DNA of 64,000 bases, from assembly GCA_964628985.1 (NCBI GenBank), contig CAZVNJ010000003.1, positions 41,115 to 105,114 of the forward strand. The letters are read 5' to 3'. Shown here in pieces: positions 26,468 through 34,692 of this stretch. Every line of letters begins with the position of its first letter. Position 1 is the stretch's first letter. The DNA is from SURF-43 sp964628985. Its GTDB lineage: Bacteria; Chloroflexota; Dehalococcoidia; UBA2979. Position numbers and translations under genes: made by a program. The notes below the pieces were generated by a model. That model was not told the DNA's origin. It saw only the letters and a program-made list of their open reading frames with translations, and did no database searches.

Positions 26468-26683
26468 CTAACGAGCCGACTGATTGAGGCGGCTCGCGAG
26501 ATAGGGCAAGACAAACAGGTACAGACCGGTGAACAGGAGCACGAAGAGCGGAGGCAGCGGCAGGTAGAACAGCCACTCAGGAGGCTCCCCCAGCCCGACG
26601 GCGACGAAGCAGGCGATAACGGTCGCGGTGAAGGCGAGCGACATCCATCGATGGATCTGCCGCACCCATTGGCTCCTGTTCAA
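26468..26683 (-). CDS. small two-span membrane protein
   Basis: This 71-residue protein has two hydrophobic stretches: SLAFTATVIACFVAVGL and LFYLPLPPLFVLLFTGLYLFVLPYL. A basic, Trp-containing N-terminus (QWVRQIHRWM) suits membrane insertion. The pattern resembles short hypothetical membrane proteins of unknown role. It is divergent from the clpS gene at 26812. No function is proposed. Confidence 0.7.
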   Translation of the reverse strand: MNRSQWVRQIHRWMSLAFTATVIACFVAVGLGEPPEWLFYLPLPPLFVLLFTGLYLFVLPYLASRLNQSAR

Positions 26684-26811
26684 CCACAGACCTCCTCAGG
26701 TTGACTCATCATCGCCACCAATATTACGGCGGTCTCAGCAGTCATCTGACGCAATCCCCGGTGCCTATCCCGCCCTCTCCTCCCGGGTCGTGGACGCATA
26801 CGATCGACCCC

Positions 26812-27189
26812 ATGCCCCTCCACAAACCGCTCGCCGCGCCGCGCGCCGTCTCGCCAACCGTCCGGCCCACCGTCAGGCCGGACGTGACGGTCGAGGACGA
26901 GACTCAGGTCGTACCGGAGCCGCTCTGGCGCCTCGTCCTCCTGGACGATGACGACCACTCGTACGACTACGTGATCGAGATGTTGGGGGCCATCTTCGGG
27001 TACGGGGTTGAGAAAGCGTTCGCGCTCGCCCGTATCGTGGACACGCAGGGGCGGGTGACCCTCATGACTGCCGACCGTGAGGCCTGCGAGGCGAAGCAGT
27101 CACAGGTGCACGCGTATGGCGCCGATCCCCGGATTGCCGGGTCGAAGGGCTCGATGTCCGCAATCATCGAGCCCATCGACACAGTCTGA
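26812..27189 (+). CDS. clpS: ClpS-family adaptor (long, Planctomycete-like form)
   Basis: The last ~85 of 125 residues match the ClpS core: WRLVLLDDDDHSYDYVIEML (N-D-D-x-H/N site for the N-degron), then FGYGVEKAFALARIVDTQGR and the end segment SKGSMSAIIEP. ClpS hands N-end-rule substrates to ClpAP/ClpCP. The SKGSM tail is the form I associate with Planctomycete-type ClpS rather than the E. coli form. A second, shorter ClpS is encoded at 32737-33048. ATG 26812 is the last start before the domain. Confidence 0.82.
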   Translation: MPLHKPLAAPRAVSPTVRPTVRPDVTVEDETQVVPEPLWRLVLLDDDDHSYDYVIEMLGAIFGYGVEKAFALARIVDTQGRVTLMTADREACEAKQSQVHAYGADPRIAGSKGSMSAIIEPIDTV

Positions 27190-27300
27190 CCTCGGCCATT
27201 CGCCTGAATCTGCAACCGGCCCGACGGTGCGTCGTTTCACATCGATGCACCGCGACCGGGTAGGCTGTGCTTCGCGTCGGGGGTGCACAGGAGGGGTCCT

Positions 27301-27714
27301 ATGCACCTGGAAGCCGTCAGTCTCAGCATCCTTGGGGTGGTACTCGGGATGGTCGCTCACTTCGCGACCGGCGCCGTCTGGTACACGTTCCTGTTCTCGA
27401 AGCAGTGGATGGCGGCCCTCGGGAAGTCGATGGACGACCCGTCCGGCATGCCGCTCCCAGTCTCCCTGGGCATCAACGCCGCAGGGAGCCTTGTCACCAC
27501 CGCGATCGTGGCCCTGCTCTACACGTGGGGCGGCGGCGACGGACCGCTGGACGGCCTGGTGTGCGGGTTGATCGTCGGTGCGGGCGTGGTCGCCATTGAG
27601 GAACTGAACCGCCCCACGTACGAGGGCACGCCCTGGTCGCTCTACCTGATCAACGGCGGATACGCGGTCGTCGGCTACGGACTGGCTGGGCTCGTCTACG
27701 GGCTGGTCGCCTAG
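27301..27714 (+). CDS. DUF1761 membrane protein
   Basis: This 137-residue protein has four hydrophobic segments and the DUF1761 look: N-terminal VVLGMVAHFATGAVWYTFLFSKQWMAALGK (the G-x-x-W-Y/F-x-x-x-F-x-x-x-W pattern) and a C-terminal LINGGYAVVGYGLAGLVYG. The function of this family is unknown. The ATG at 27301 has a strong AGGAGG site. It is probably monocistronic. Confidence 0.82.
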   Translation: MHLEAVSLSILGVVLGMVAHFATGAVWYTFLFSKQWMAALGKSMDDPSGMPLPVSLGINAAGSLVTTAIVALLYTWGGGDGPLDGLVCGLIVGAGVVAIEELNRPTYEGTPWSLYLINGGYAVVGYGLAGLVYGLVA

Positions 27715-27776
27715 ACGCACCACGTCTGCCAGTCGTCCCGCGTCGCTCGCAAGCGCTAGCGGCGTAGACTCGCGGC

Positions 27777-29297
27777 GTGCCTGACGACGCCGCCGGCCCG
27801 CCGCTGAACCTCGCCCGCTGGTGCCTGGAGGCGCGCGCCTCCGGGCCCCTCGGGGACCGCTTTGCCTTCACATTCGTGCACGGCGATGGGCACGAGGAGC
27901 GCTGGACCGCGGCTGAGGCCTGGACCCGGATCGAGCGCACTGCGCGAGGACTCCTCGCCCTCGGGCTGCGACCGGGCGAGCGCGTCCTGCTCCGCCTGCC
28001 TCACGCTCCTTCCTACGCATTCGCCTTCTTCGGCGCGAACCTCGCGGGCCTCGTGCCGATCCCCGCCTCCCCCGCGCTCACAGCGGAGGAGGCTGCCTTC
28101 CTCGCTCAGGACGCCGATGCCGCCGCCCTCATCGCCGGTCACGGCATGGAGATCGAGGCCTTCAGGGGCCGCGTGATCTCCGAACGCGACCTCGAAACCC
28201 TCGATGGCACCTCCGCGCTGCCGGAGACGCACGCCGAGGACCCCGCGTTCCTCATCTACACCTCCGGTACGACGAGCAAGCCGAAGGGCGTGCTCCACGC
28301 CCAGCGGACCGTCCTCGGCCGCGCCATGATGCGCGAGGGTTGGCAGGGCTTCGCGCCGGACGACGTGACACTGCATGCTGGCACGCTGAACTGGTCCTAT
28401 ACCCTGGGCGTCGGCTTGATGGACGCCTGGGCGGCCGGATCGCACGCGATCCTCGCGGCAGGTGTCGAGACCACCCAGTGGCCCGCGCTCATCGAGCGGC
28501 TGGGCGTCACGATCTTTGTCGCCGTGCCCACGGTGTACCGGCAGATGCTCAAGTACGCGCGCCCCGAGGAGCACGATCTCTCCCGCCTCCGCCATGTCCT
28601 CGTCTCGGGCGAGGCCCTCGCGCCCGCGCTCTACGACGAATGGCGGATGCGGACTGGTGTGGAGATGTATGAGGCGCTCGGGATGACCGAACTCAGCACC
28701 TACATCTCGGCAGGCCCGGTCACCCCGGTACGCCGAGGGTCACCGGGCCGTCCTCAGCCGGGACGCCGCGTCGCGATCCTCGACCCGGCGAGCGAGGAAC
28801 CACGCCTGCTCCCGCCTGGCGAGGTCGGTCTGCTCGCGTCGCATCGCAACGACCCGGGCCTCATGCTGCGCTACTGGCACCGCCCCGACGAGGAGGCTGT
28901 CGTCTATCGCGGCGAGTGGTTCACCGGGGGGGACCTCGCCGCCCTCGATGCCGACGGGTATGTCTGGTTCCACGGCCGGGCGGACGACACGATCAAGTCG
29001 TTCGGCTACCGGCTCTCCCCGAACGAGATCGAGGCGGCCATCGAAGCCTGCCCCGGCGTCCTCGAAGTCGCGGTGGTCGGGCGCAAGATCGACGAGTCGA
29101 AGACGCTGGTCACCGCCTGTGTCGTGCAGCAGGCGGGGACCACCCTCGATGTGGCAACGCTCGAGGCGCATGCGGCGCAGCACCTCGCCGAGTACAAGCG
29201 CCCACACGAGTACGTGCTGCGCACGGAGCCGCTGCCGCGCACGCGCAACGGCAAACTCGTGCGCCGCACAGTGCTCGAGGAACTCGCGGGCGGGTAG
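27777..29297 (+). CDS. AMP-forming acyl-CoA/carboxylate-CoA ligase
   Basis: This 506-residue ANL-superfamily enzyme has the phosphate loop YTSGTTSKPKGVLH, the adenine motif YEALGMTELS, a TGGDLAALDADGYVWFHGRADDTIKSFGYRLSP stretch (A5-A8 with the hinge Asp) and the catalytic Lys near the end in TRNGKLVRR. It activates a carboxylic acid to the acyl-CoA through an acyl-AMP. It resembles the medium-chain/benzoate-CoA branch, but the acid is unknown. The start is GTG 27777. It supplies acyl-CoAs for the oxidation enzymes elsewhere in the window. Confidence 0.92.
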   Translation: MPDDAAGPPLNLARWCLEARASGPLGDRFAFTFVHGDGHEERWTAAEAWTRIERTARGLLALGLRPGERVLLRLPHAPSYAFAFFGANLAGLVPIPASPALTAEEAAFLAQDADAAALIAGHGMEIEAFRGRVISERDLETLDGTSALPETHAEDPAFLIYTSGTTSKPKGVLHAQRTVLGRAMMREGWQGFAPDDVTLHAGTLNWSYTLGVGLMDAWAAGSHAILAAGVETTQWPALIERLGVTIFVAVPTVYRQMLKYARPEEHDLSRLRHVLVSGEALAPALYDEWRMRTGVEMYEALGMTELSTYISAGPVTPVRRGSPGRPQPGRRVAILDPASEEPRLLPPGEVGLLASHRNDPGLMLRYWHRPDEEAVVYRGEWFTGGDLAALDADGYVWFHGRADDTIKSFGYRLSPNEIEAAIEACPGVLEVAVVGRKIDESKTLVTACVVQQAGTTLDVATLEAHAAQHLAEYKRPHEYVLRTEPLPRTRNGKLVRRTVLEELAGG

Positions 29298-29308
29298 CGG
29301 CCGAGCCC

Positions 29309-29695
29309 CTACGGGACGAAACGGCCGCCGGTGAACTCCGTCCCGGACTGGACGAAACAGATCGGGTTCCCGGACGGGTCGCGCGCGTAGAACGAACGCT
29401 CGCCCCATGCGCGGGCCACGATGCTCTCCCCGAGCCAGGAACAACCCGCTGAGGCGGCCCGGGCGTAGGTCTCCTCGATGTCGTCCACGGCGAAGTAGAC
29501 GTGCTCGATGTTCGGGCGGAACGCCGGCTGCTCCGCTTCCATTCCCACGCAGGCGAGGATGGTGCCACCGCACTCGAAGTAGTGCCGGGCACCCGAGACG
29601 CGCTCGCCCGGCAAGCCAAGGATCGCCGCGTAGAACCGCGCGGCCTCGTCCACGTCGACCGCCGGCAGGATGACTCGGAATAGTCGAGCCGGCAT
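29309..29695 (-). CDS. VOC-family (glyoxalase-like) protein
   Basis: This 128-residue protein has the two-module VOC pattern: RVILPAVDVDEAARFYAAILGLPGERV in the first half, IEHVYFAVDDIEETYARAASAGC in the second, then FYARDPSGNPICFVQSG. The H/E metal positions are partly kept. It could be a lyase, isomerase or resistance-type binding protein. It starts 10 bases after the hydrolase gene at 29706-30593 on the same strand and is likely cotranscribed with it. Confidence 0.85.
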   Translation of the reverse strand: MPARLFRVILPAVDVDEAARFYAAILGLPGERVSGARHYFECGGTILACVGMEAEQPAFRPNIEHVYFAVDDIEETYARAASAGCSWLGESIVARAWGERSFYARDPSGNPICFVQSGTEFTGGRFVP

Positions 29696-29705
29696 TGCGC
29701 TGCCG

Positions 29706-30593
29706 CTACCGGCCTGGAGCCAGCATCGCTCGCGCTTTCCCACCCGGAGCCGACACGATCATCTCGATCAGCGTGCGCGTGATGTTCGGCTCCAGTCCTT
29801 CAGTGTGTCCCTTGTCGAGACGCAGCACGTCCGCGATCACGCGGCCGTCACGGGCGTCGGGGTAGACGTAGACCTGTGCCGTGCCGGGCCGCGCCTCGAG
29901 GCCCCATGAGGCATTCGACTTGCCCTCGCGGAGCCGGTCATAGATCTGGCCGGCCTCGGTGTCCACGACGTCAGGCAGTCGCCGTCGCGGCCCAGCGCCG
30001 TACTTCTCCGCCCAGGGCGACGTCTCCGGGAGCGTCACGATCTCGTGTTCACCGATCGCGAAGATGAACGACATATCCGTCTGCGGGAGCGGCGGCGGCC
30101 CCGGGCGGTCGGCTGGCGCGGGCACCGAACCGCGGGTGGGGAGGTAGAACGCGTCCGGCCGCTCGTGCCCGCCGAGGCGACCGCCCGAGAGGCTCAGCCA
30201 GCCGTCCACGCGGTCGCGGAAGAACGGTGTCTGCAGCAGCCGCGCCGAGGTCTGTCCGCCTTGCGAGTGGCCCACCAGCCAGAACGACCGAATCCGTTCG
30301 ACGCCGTACTTCTCGAACACGTAGTTCACGATGTTCTGGAGGTGCTCGTCGTCCGCCTCCCCGACCCAGCGACGCGACGGTTCCTTCGTCGCAGCCGAGG
30401 GGGTAGCGACCACCAGGCGGTACTGCTCCTTGTAGTCGTGCGCCGGGAAGTAAGCGTGCTGCCACTGGCCGACGGACCCGCCGCCGTGCAAGTTCAGCAG
30501 GAAGACCAGCGGCTCTCCCGGCCGGAGGTCGTCCGGGTCATCAAGGAAGAACTTCCGGCCGGTCTTTTCGTCGACCGCCGCGATGCTGCCCAT
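29706..30593 (-). CDS. alpha/beta hydrolase, esterase/PHB-depolymerase-like
   Basis: This 295-residue protein has the oxyanion motif NLHGGGSVGQW, the nucleophile elbow GHSQGG with Ser110, and the terminal His in LDKGHTEGL. PHB-depolymerase-like and feruloyl-esterase-like enzymes share this plan. There is no signal peptide, so it is cytosolic. ATG 30593 is preceded by GAGAGGAG. It lies between the enoyl-CoA hydratase (20 bases upstream) and the VOC gene, suggesting a three-gene catabolic unit. Confidence 0.85.
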   Translation of the reverse strand: MGSIAAVDEKTGRKFFLDDPDDLRPGEPLVFLLNLHGGGSVGQWQHAYFPAHDYKEQYRLVVATPSAATKEPSRRWVGEADDEHLQNIVNYVFEKYGVERIRSFWLVGHSQGGQTSARLLQTPFFRDRVDGWLSLSGGRLGGHERPDAFYLPTRGSVPAPADRPGPPPLPQTDMSFIFAIGEHEIVTLPETSPWAEKYGAGPRRRLPDVVDTEAGQIYDRLREGKSNASWGLEARPGTAQVYVYPDARDGRVIADVLRLDKGHTEGLEPNITRTLIEMIVSAPGGKARAMLAPGR

Positions 30594-30613
30594 GCTCGGC
30601 TCCTCTCGCGGGC

Positions 30614-31408
30614 CTATCGCCCGACGAACTTCGGTTTTCGACTCTCCAGGAACGACGCACGGCCCTCGGCCACATCGGCCGTCCCGCGCAGCAGCGCCTG
30701 CGCTGCCCACTCGAATTCGATCTGGCGCTGCAAGTCCACGAGCCAGGAGTTCCGCACCTCGCGCTTCTGCCACATCATGGAGAGCGGGGCGCCCTCCGTC
30801 AGGCCGCGGGCCACCTCCATCGCGCGTTCGAGCGCGTCCGGGACCAGTTCATTGCCCAGCCCCAGTTGAGCCGCTTCCTCCGCGAGCACGTCTCGTGATG
30901 TGTACAGCAGTTCGAGCGCCTTCGCGTGCCCCACGAGCCGCGGCAGCCAATAGGTGATGCCGCAATCCGGCGACAGGGCACGCCGCCCGAAGACCGTGAC
31001 AAAGCGCGCTTCCGGGCCGAGGTAACGGAGGTCGAAGGAGAGCGCGAGGGCGTAGCCCGCGCCGGCGCACACCCCGTTGATCGCCGCGATGGTCGGCTTG
31101 TCCAGCCGCTGCATCGCGAGGCCGATCGCGCTGATCCCCATGGTGTCGGTCGGTGTCGCCTCGGGAGTGGCGTCCGGGTCGGCGGGGTTCCGACTGACGA
31201 GGTCGGCGCCCGCCGAGAAGCCGCGGCCCTCGTGCGAAGCGACCACCACCCGGACATCCTCGTCCACCTGGAGGCGGCGACCGAGTTCGACGATCTGCCA
31301 GAAGGTGCGCGTGCGCATGGCGTTCAGGAGTTCCGGGCGGTTGATTCGCCAGTGGCCGATCCCGTCCGCCACCTCCACGATCAGGTCATCGAGGTCGTCG
31401 TACCGCAT
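30614..31408 (-). CDS. enoyl-CoA hydratase/isomerase family protein
   Basis: This 264-residue crotonase-fold protein has SHEGRGFSAGADL (first oxyanion strand) and AINGVCAGAGYALALSFDLRY (second oxyanion loop, usually G-x-x-x-G-G-G). Its family members hydrate enoyl-CoAs or shift their double bonds. The usual catalytic Glu positions are not clear by eye, since GRRALSPDCG replaces the common xxGLxPxxG, so the exact reaction is open. It leads the hydrolase/VOC unit. Confidence 0.88.
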   Translation of the reverse strand: MRYDDLDDLIVEVADGIGHWRINRPELLNAMRTRTFWQIVELGRRLQVDEDVRVVVASHEGRGFSAGADLVSRNPADPDATPEATPTDTMGISAIGLAMQRLDKPTIAAINGVCAGAGYALALSFDLRYLGPEARFVTVFGRRALSPDCGITYWLPRLVGHAKALELLYTSRDVLAEEAAQLGLGNELVPDALERAMEVARGLTEGAPLSMMWQKREVRNSWLVDLQRQIEFEWAAQALLRGTADVAEGRASFLESRKPKFVGR

Positions 31409-31493
31409 CAAGGCCTCCGCTTCCGCGGCTCGTTCTACACCGGCCCACCAGACCTCACAACCGGCCGCTGTTAGAGTGCGCCCCGGGGGACCG

Positions 31494-32252
31494 ATGGGCG
31501 CACTCGAATACCCGCTCCTGGCCGTGGCCGCGTTCGTCGCGGGGGCCATCAATGCGGTCGCCGGCGGAGGCTCGCTGGTCTCCTTCCCCGCGCTCGTAGC
31601 CGCCGGGTACTCCTCGAAGGTCGCCAACGTGACGAATACGGTCGCGCTCTGGCCGGGGTACGTCGGTGGCTCGATTGGCTACGCGGCCCAGCTGACGGAC
31701 CAGCGCCGCCGCATCCTCGTCCTGACGGTGCCGAGCATCCTCGGCGCCATCGCGGGGTCCGCGATCCTGCTCATGACGTCCGAGGCTTCGTTCGACCGGA
31801 TCGTCCCGTTCCTGATCCTCTTCGCCGCGGGCCTGATGGCGGCACAGCCTCGACTGTCAGCCTGGGTGGCGCGCCATCGTCCCGAGGGCCCCGAGGGCCG
31901 CACCCCGTTCGAGCTGATCGCGGCAGTCTTCCTTCTCGCAATCTACGGGGCATACTTCGGCGCGGGGCTCGGGATCATCACGCTCGCGGTATTGGGAATC
32001 CTCCTACCGGACGACCTGCACCGGTCGAATGCGCTCAAGGGACTGCTCTCCGCGATCATCAACGCGGCGGCGGTCGTCTACTTCGCAATCTGGGGCCCGG
32101 TCGCCTGGCTCCCCGCGGTAGTGATGGCCGTGGCGGCCCTCGCTGGCGGCTACCTCGGCGTGGGGGTGGCACGACGGTTCTCCGCTGCCCGCCTCCGCAT
32201 GGGCGTCATCGCCTACGCCCTCGTGGTCGCCGTCATACTGTTGGTGCGATAG
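31494..32252 (+). CDS. TauE/SafE-family anion exporter
   Basis: This 252-residue membrane protein has about 8 spans and the duplicated TauE motif: GAINAVAGGGSLVSFPALVAAGYSS near the N-terminus (G-x-x-x-G-x-G-G-G-x-x-x-x-P) and YGAYFGAGLGIITLAVLGI in the second half. The family moves sulfite, sulfonates or other organosulfur anions. It is followed 24 bases later by the PPOX gene on the same strand. The substrate is inferred only at family level. Confidence 0.9.
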   Translation: MGALEYPLLAVAAFVAGAINAVAGGGSLVSFPALVAAGYSSKVANVTNTVALWPGYVGGSIGYAAQLTDQRRRILVLTVPSILGAIAGSAILLMTSEASFDRIVPFLILFAAGLMAAQPRLSAWVARHRPEGPEGRTPFELIAAVFLLAIYGAYFGAGLGIITLAVLGILLPDDLHRSNALKGLLSAIINAAAVVYFAIWGPVAWLPAVVMAVAALAGGYLGVGVARRFSAARLRMGVIAYALVVAVILLVR

Positions 32253-32275
32253 CCGAGGACGGAGGAAGGTCCGCG

Positions 32276-32740
32276 ATGCCCAACCCGCGTGCCCGCCTCG
32301 TCCTCACCGAGGCTGAACAGGCTGAACTGCTGAGCGAGGCGCGCACCCTTCAGGTGGCGAGCATCAACCGCGACGGCACCCCGCACCTCGTGCCGATGTG
32401 GTTCGTGATCGACGACGACGGCCTGATCGCATTCACCACGTACGGGACGTCTCAGAAGGTCCGGAACCTTCAGCGCGACCCAAGGATCACCGTCCTCGCG
32501 GAGGCAGGGTCCGTCTACAACGAACTGCGCGGGGTCTCGATCGACGGCCGCGCTGAGTTGATCGCGGACCCCGAGGTAACGGCACGCATCCTCGCGCTCG
32601 AGGGCGCGAAGCACGCGGGGCGACCGCGCCCCGCGCGGCCAGAGAACCCGACCGAGCCCGCGCGCCCGACGAAGCGGGTGACGATCCGTATCCATCCCCT
32701 GCGCGTGCGCTCCTGGGACCACCGGAAACTAGGCTCGTGA
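32276..32740 (+). CDS. PPOX-class (F420/FMN-binding split-barrel) protein
   Basis: This 154-residue split beta-barrel flavoprotein has LQVASINRDGTPHLVPMWFVIDDDGLIAFTTYGTSQKVRNL and a following DPRITVLAE. These match pyridoxamine-oxidase-like PPOX proteins, many of which bind F420. They reduce or oxidise small aromatic substrates. The gene overlaps the next clpS as GTGA. The cofactor choice (FMN or F420) is not settled by the sequence. Confidence 0.87.
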   Translation: MPNPRARLVLTEAEQAELLSEARTLQVASINRDGTPHLVPMWFVIDDDGLIAFTTYGTSQKVRNLQRDPRITVLAEAGSVYNELRGVSIDGRAELIADPEVTARILALEGAKHAGRPRPARPENPTEPARPTKRVTIRIHPLRVRSWDHRKLGS

Positions 32741-33048
32741 CCACACGCCTCGCTGTCTCGCCTGAGGCTCCCGTCGCCGAACCGGCCGTCGAGGAGGTCA
32801 CCGGCACCGAGTTCGTCCGACGCGCAACGGTCGTCGTGCACAACGACGACGTGAACGCGATGGACGACGTCGTCCACGCCCTGCTCGCTTCCGTGCCGGA
32901 ACTCTCAGTCGAGCGCGCAGTCGAGATCATGCTGACGGCGCATCATCACGGCCAAGCCGACGTCATCACCTGCCCCCTGGAGCGCGCCGAGTTGTACCGC
33001 GACCGACTGGAGGCGCACCACCTGACGGCCACGATCCGTCGAGAATGA
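32737..33048 (+). CDS. clpS: ClpS adaptor (short form)
   Basis: This 103-residue protein has the ClpS core VVVHNDDVNAMDDVVHALL (N-D-D-x-N site with the following Met) and VEIMLTAHHHGQADVITCPLERAELYRDRLEAHHLTATI, matching the canonical actinobacterial/E. coli form. It presents N-degron substrates to a Clp AAA+ unfoldase. The GTG start overlaps the PPOX stop by 4 bases. It is the second of two quite different ClpS proteins within 6 kb. Confidence 0.9.
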   Translation: MTTRLAVSPEAPVAEPAVEEVTGTEFVRRATVVVHNDDVNAMDDVVHALLASVPELSVERAVEIMLTAHHHGQADVITCPLERAELYRDRLEAHHLTATIRRE

Positions 33049-33060
33049 CAACCGCCGGGA

Positions 33061-34017
33061 CTACCTCGGCAGGTCCTTCGCCATGAAGACGCTCAGCGGG
33101 TGTGTCCACGGCGCACCGTAGCGCGGGATCGGCTCGAAGCCGGCACGGCGATAGAGCGCGATCGCTTCAGGCTGTCGGTCGCCCGTCTCCAGCACAACGC
33201 GCGCGTACCCGATGGCGCGGGCCTCAGCGAGCAACCCTTCGAGGACCGCCGCGGCCACTCCACGCCGTCGGGCGCTGGGGACGACGTACATTCGCTTCAA
33301 CTCGCCAGTCGCGAGCATGTCCGGCACGGGCACCGGACGCAGGGCGCCGCACCCGGCCGGGCGACCATCGAGGTCCGCGATCAGAAAGACGCCCGCGCCC
33401 GGCTCAAGCTCGGTCGGATCGATCGGCGGCGGCGGCTCGTCGTCGTCGTAGAGCGCCGCCACCTCCACGGCCATCGCATCGGTCAACGCGACCGCCTCGG
33501 GCGCCTCAATCGATGCGCGGCGGAGCGGGATCGGCGTGGCACCTACCTGCTTCTCCATGCAGAGACTGAGCGGAGACTCGACGTATTCACCGAAGCGGGC
33601 AACCTCGACAAAGCCGTAGCGGCGGTAGAGCGCCAGGGCTTCGCGCTGCCGCGGGCCCGTCTCGAGCAGCATCCGACGCACGCCGAGCGCCGCGGCCTCG
33701 CGCTCTAGCGCTGCGAGGACGGCGTGGCCGACGCCTCGCCCTCGTAGGGCGGGGACGGCATACATCCGCTTCAACTCCACAGCATCTTCCAGCCCGGGTG
33801 TGATGAGACGCCGGAGCGCGCCACACCCGACGGGATCACCGTCGACCGTCGCCAGGAGGAACGCGCCACGTCCCGGCGCGACCTCGTCAGCGTCCAGGCG
33901 GAAGTGCGTCGCCCCTTCCTCCGGGTAGATGCGGGTGAGTTCCGCGTTGAGCGCCTCGATCAGACGGCGTGCGGTCTCGGACAGCAGGTCGCCACGCGCG
34001 ACCACGATCTCAACCAT
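33061..34017 (-). CDS. tandem GNAT N-acetyltransferase (two fused domains)
   Basis: The 318 residues are two GNAT domains of ~150 residues in a row. Each has the acetyl-CoA loop: ELKRMYAVPALRGRGVGHAVL in the first and ELKRMYVVPSARRRGVAAAVL in the second. Each also has RMLLETG or RVVLETG followed by EALALYRRYGF or EAIALYRRAGF. The halves are clearly an internal duplication, and both loops look intact. The substrate is unknown. It is downstream of, and on the same strand as, the GGQ protein gene. Confidence 0.9.
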   Translation of the reverse strand: MVEIVVARGDLLSETARRLIEALNAELTRIYPEEGATHFRLDADEVAPGRGAFLLATVDGDPVGCGALRRLITPGLEDAVELKRMYAVPALRGRGVGHAVLAALEREAAALGVRRMLLETGPRQREALALYRRYGFVEVARFGEYVESPLSLCMEKQVGATPIPLRRASIEAPEAVALTDAMAVEVAALYDDDEPPPPIDPTELEPGAGVFLIADLDGRPAGCGALRPVPVPDMLATGELKRMYVVPSARRRGVAAAVLEGLLAEARAIGYARVVLETGDRQPEAIALYRRAGFEPIPRYGAPWTHPLSVFMAKDLPR

Positions 34018-34045
34018 GGCGCGATTCTACGGGCTGGGGGCGCCG

Positions 34046-34582
34046 CTACCGAGCGCGCGTGCGCAGTGGGACGAGGCCCAACGCGCGACGGCGCGTATTC
34101 GCGGCGCGAAACACCAATTCCTCCTCCGCCACGAACCGTCCAAGCGCCGCGGTCGACACACCGAGGTGCCGTGCGGCATCCGCGAGCGACCAGCCGTGGG
34201 CCTCCAGCAGGTCGAAGACCGAAGCGACTGCAAGCGCGTAGCGCGGCTCCCGGCGGACGGCTGGCCCGCTCCCCACTCGGACGAGAAGGGCAAGGCCCGG
34301 CGGCGGCTCCCAGGCCTCGATGTCCAACGGGTCACGGACCTGCACGGCGATCGCGAGGCGAAGCCGGCGCGCGGCGCGGGCCCGGTTTTCGTGCTGCGAG
34401 CGGGACTCGTCTGCCTCGGCAGAGACCCCGGTCGGCTGGTGGCGGAGACGTACCGCGGAGCTCGTCTTGTTCCGCTTCTGCCCACCCGGGCCTGAGGCGC
34501 GGAACGTGTCCATCTCACACGCCGCGGCTAGAGCAGCGTCATCGAGCGCGAGCGTGCTGTCGCGGAGGGAGGGCGGCGCCAT
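34046..34582 (-). CDS. GGQ-motif release-factor-like protein with C-terminal helix-turn-helix
   Basis: Of 178 residues, the first ~80 form an RF-1/ArfB-type peptidyl-tRNA hydrolysis domain with FRASGPGGQKRNKTSSAV (GGQ at 33-35) and the basic SQHENRARAARRLR. There are no codon-recognition or ribosome-anchor domains of classical RF1/RF2. The last ~80 residues contain a helix-turn-helix-like stretch (WSLADAARHLGVSTAALGRFV). I associate this plan with PVC-group 'release-factor-like' proteins. A ribosome rescue role is inferred. ATG 34582 is chosen because homology begins soon after it. Confidence 0.82.
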   Translation of the reverse strand: MAPPSLRDSTLALDDAALAAACEMDTFRASGPGGQKRNKTSSAVRLRHQPTGVSAEADESRSQHENRARAARRLRLAIAVQVRDPLDIEAWEPPPGLALLVRVGSGPAVRREPRYALAVASVFDLLEAHGWSLADAARHLGVSTAALGRFVAEEELVFRAANTRRRALGLVPLRTRAR

Positions 34583-34692
34583 CCGGCGACGGTAGCGGTG
34601 GCGGCGCGGACGTGCCTCGAACGTGGAGGGCGGGGAGGCTATCCTCGGCGTCCGGCGGGGCTCCCGTCCGGGGCACGGCACGGAGCAAAGAG

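Noticed and set aside
26701..26730. A sigma-70 promoter (TTGACT ... TATTAC) before the first clpS
   Set aside because: The spacing is about 15 bases and the -10 match is poor, so it is not listed as a feature.
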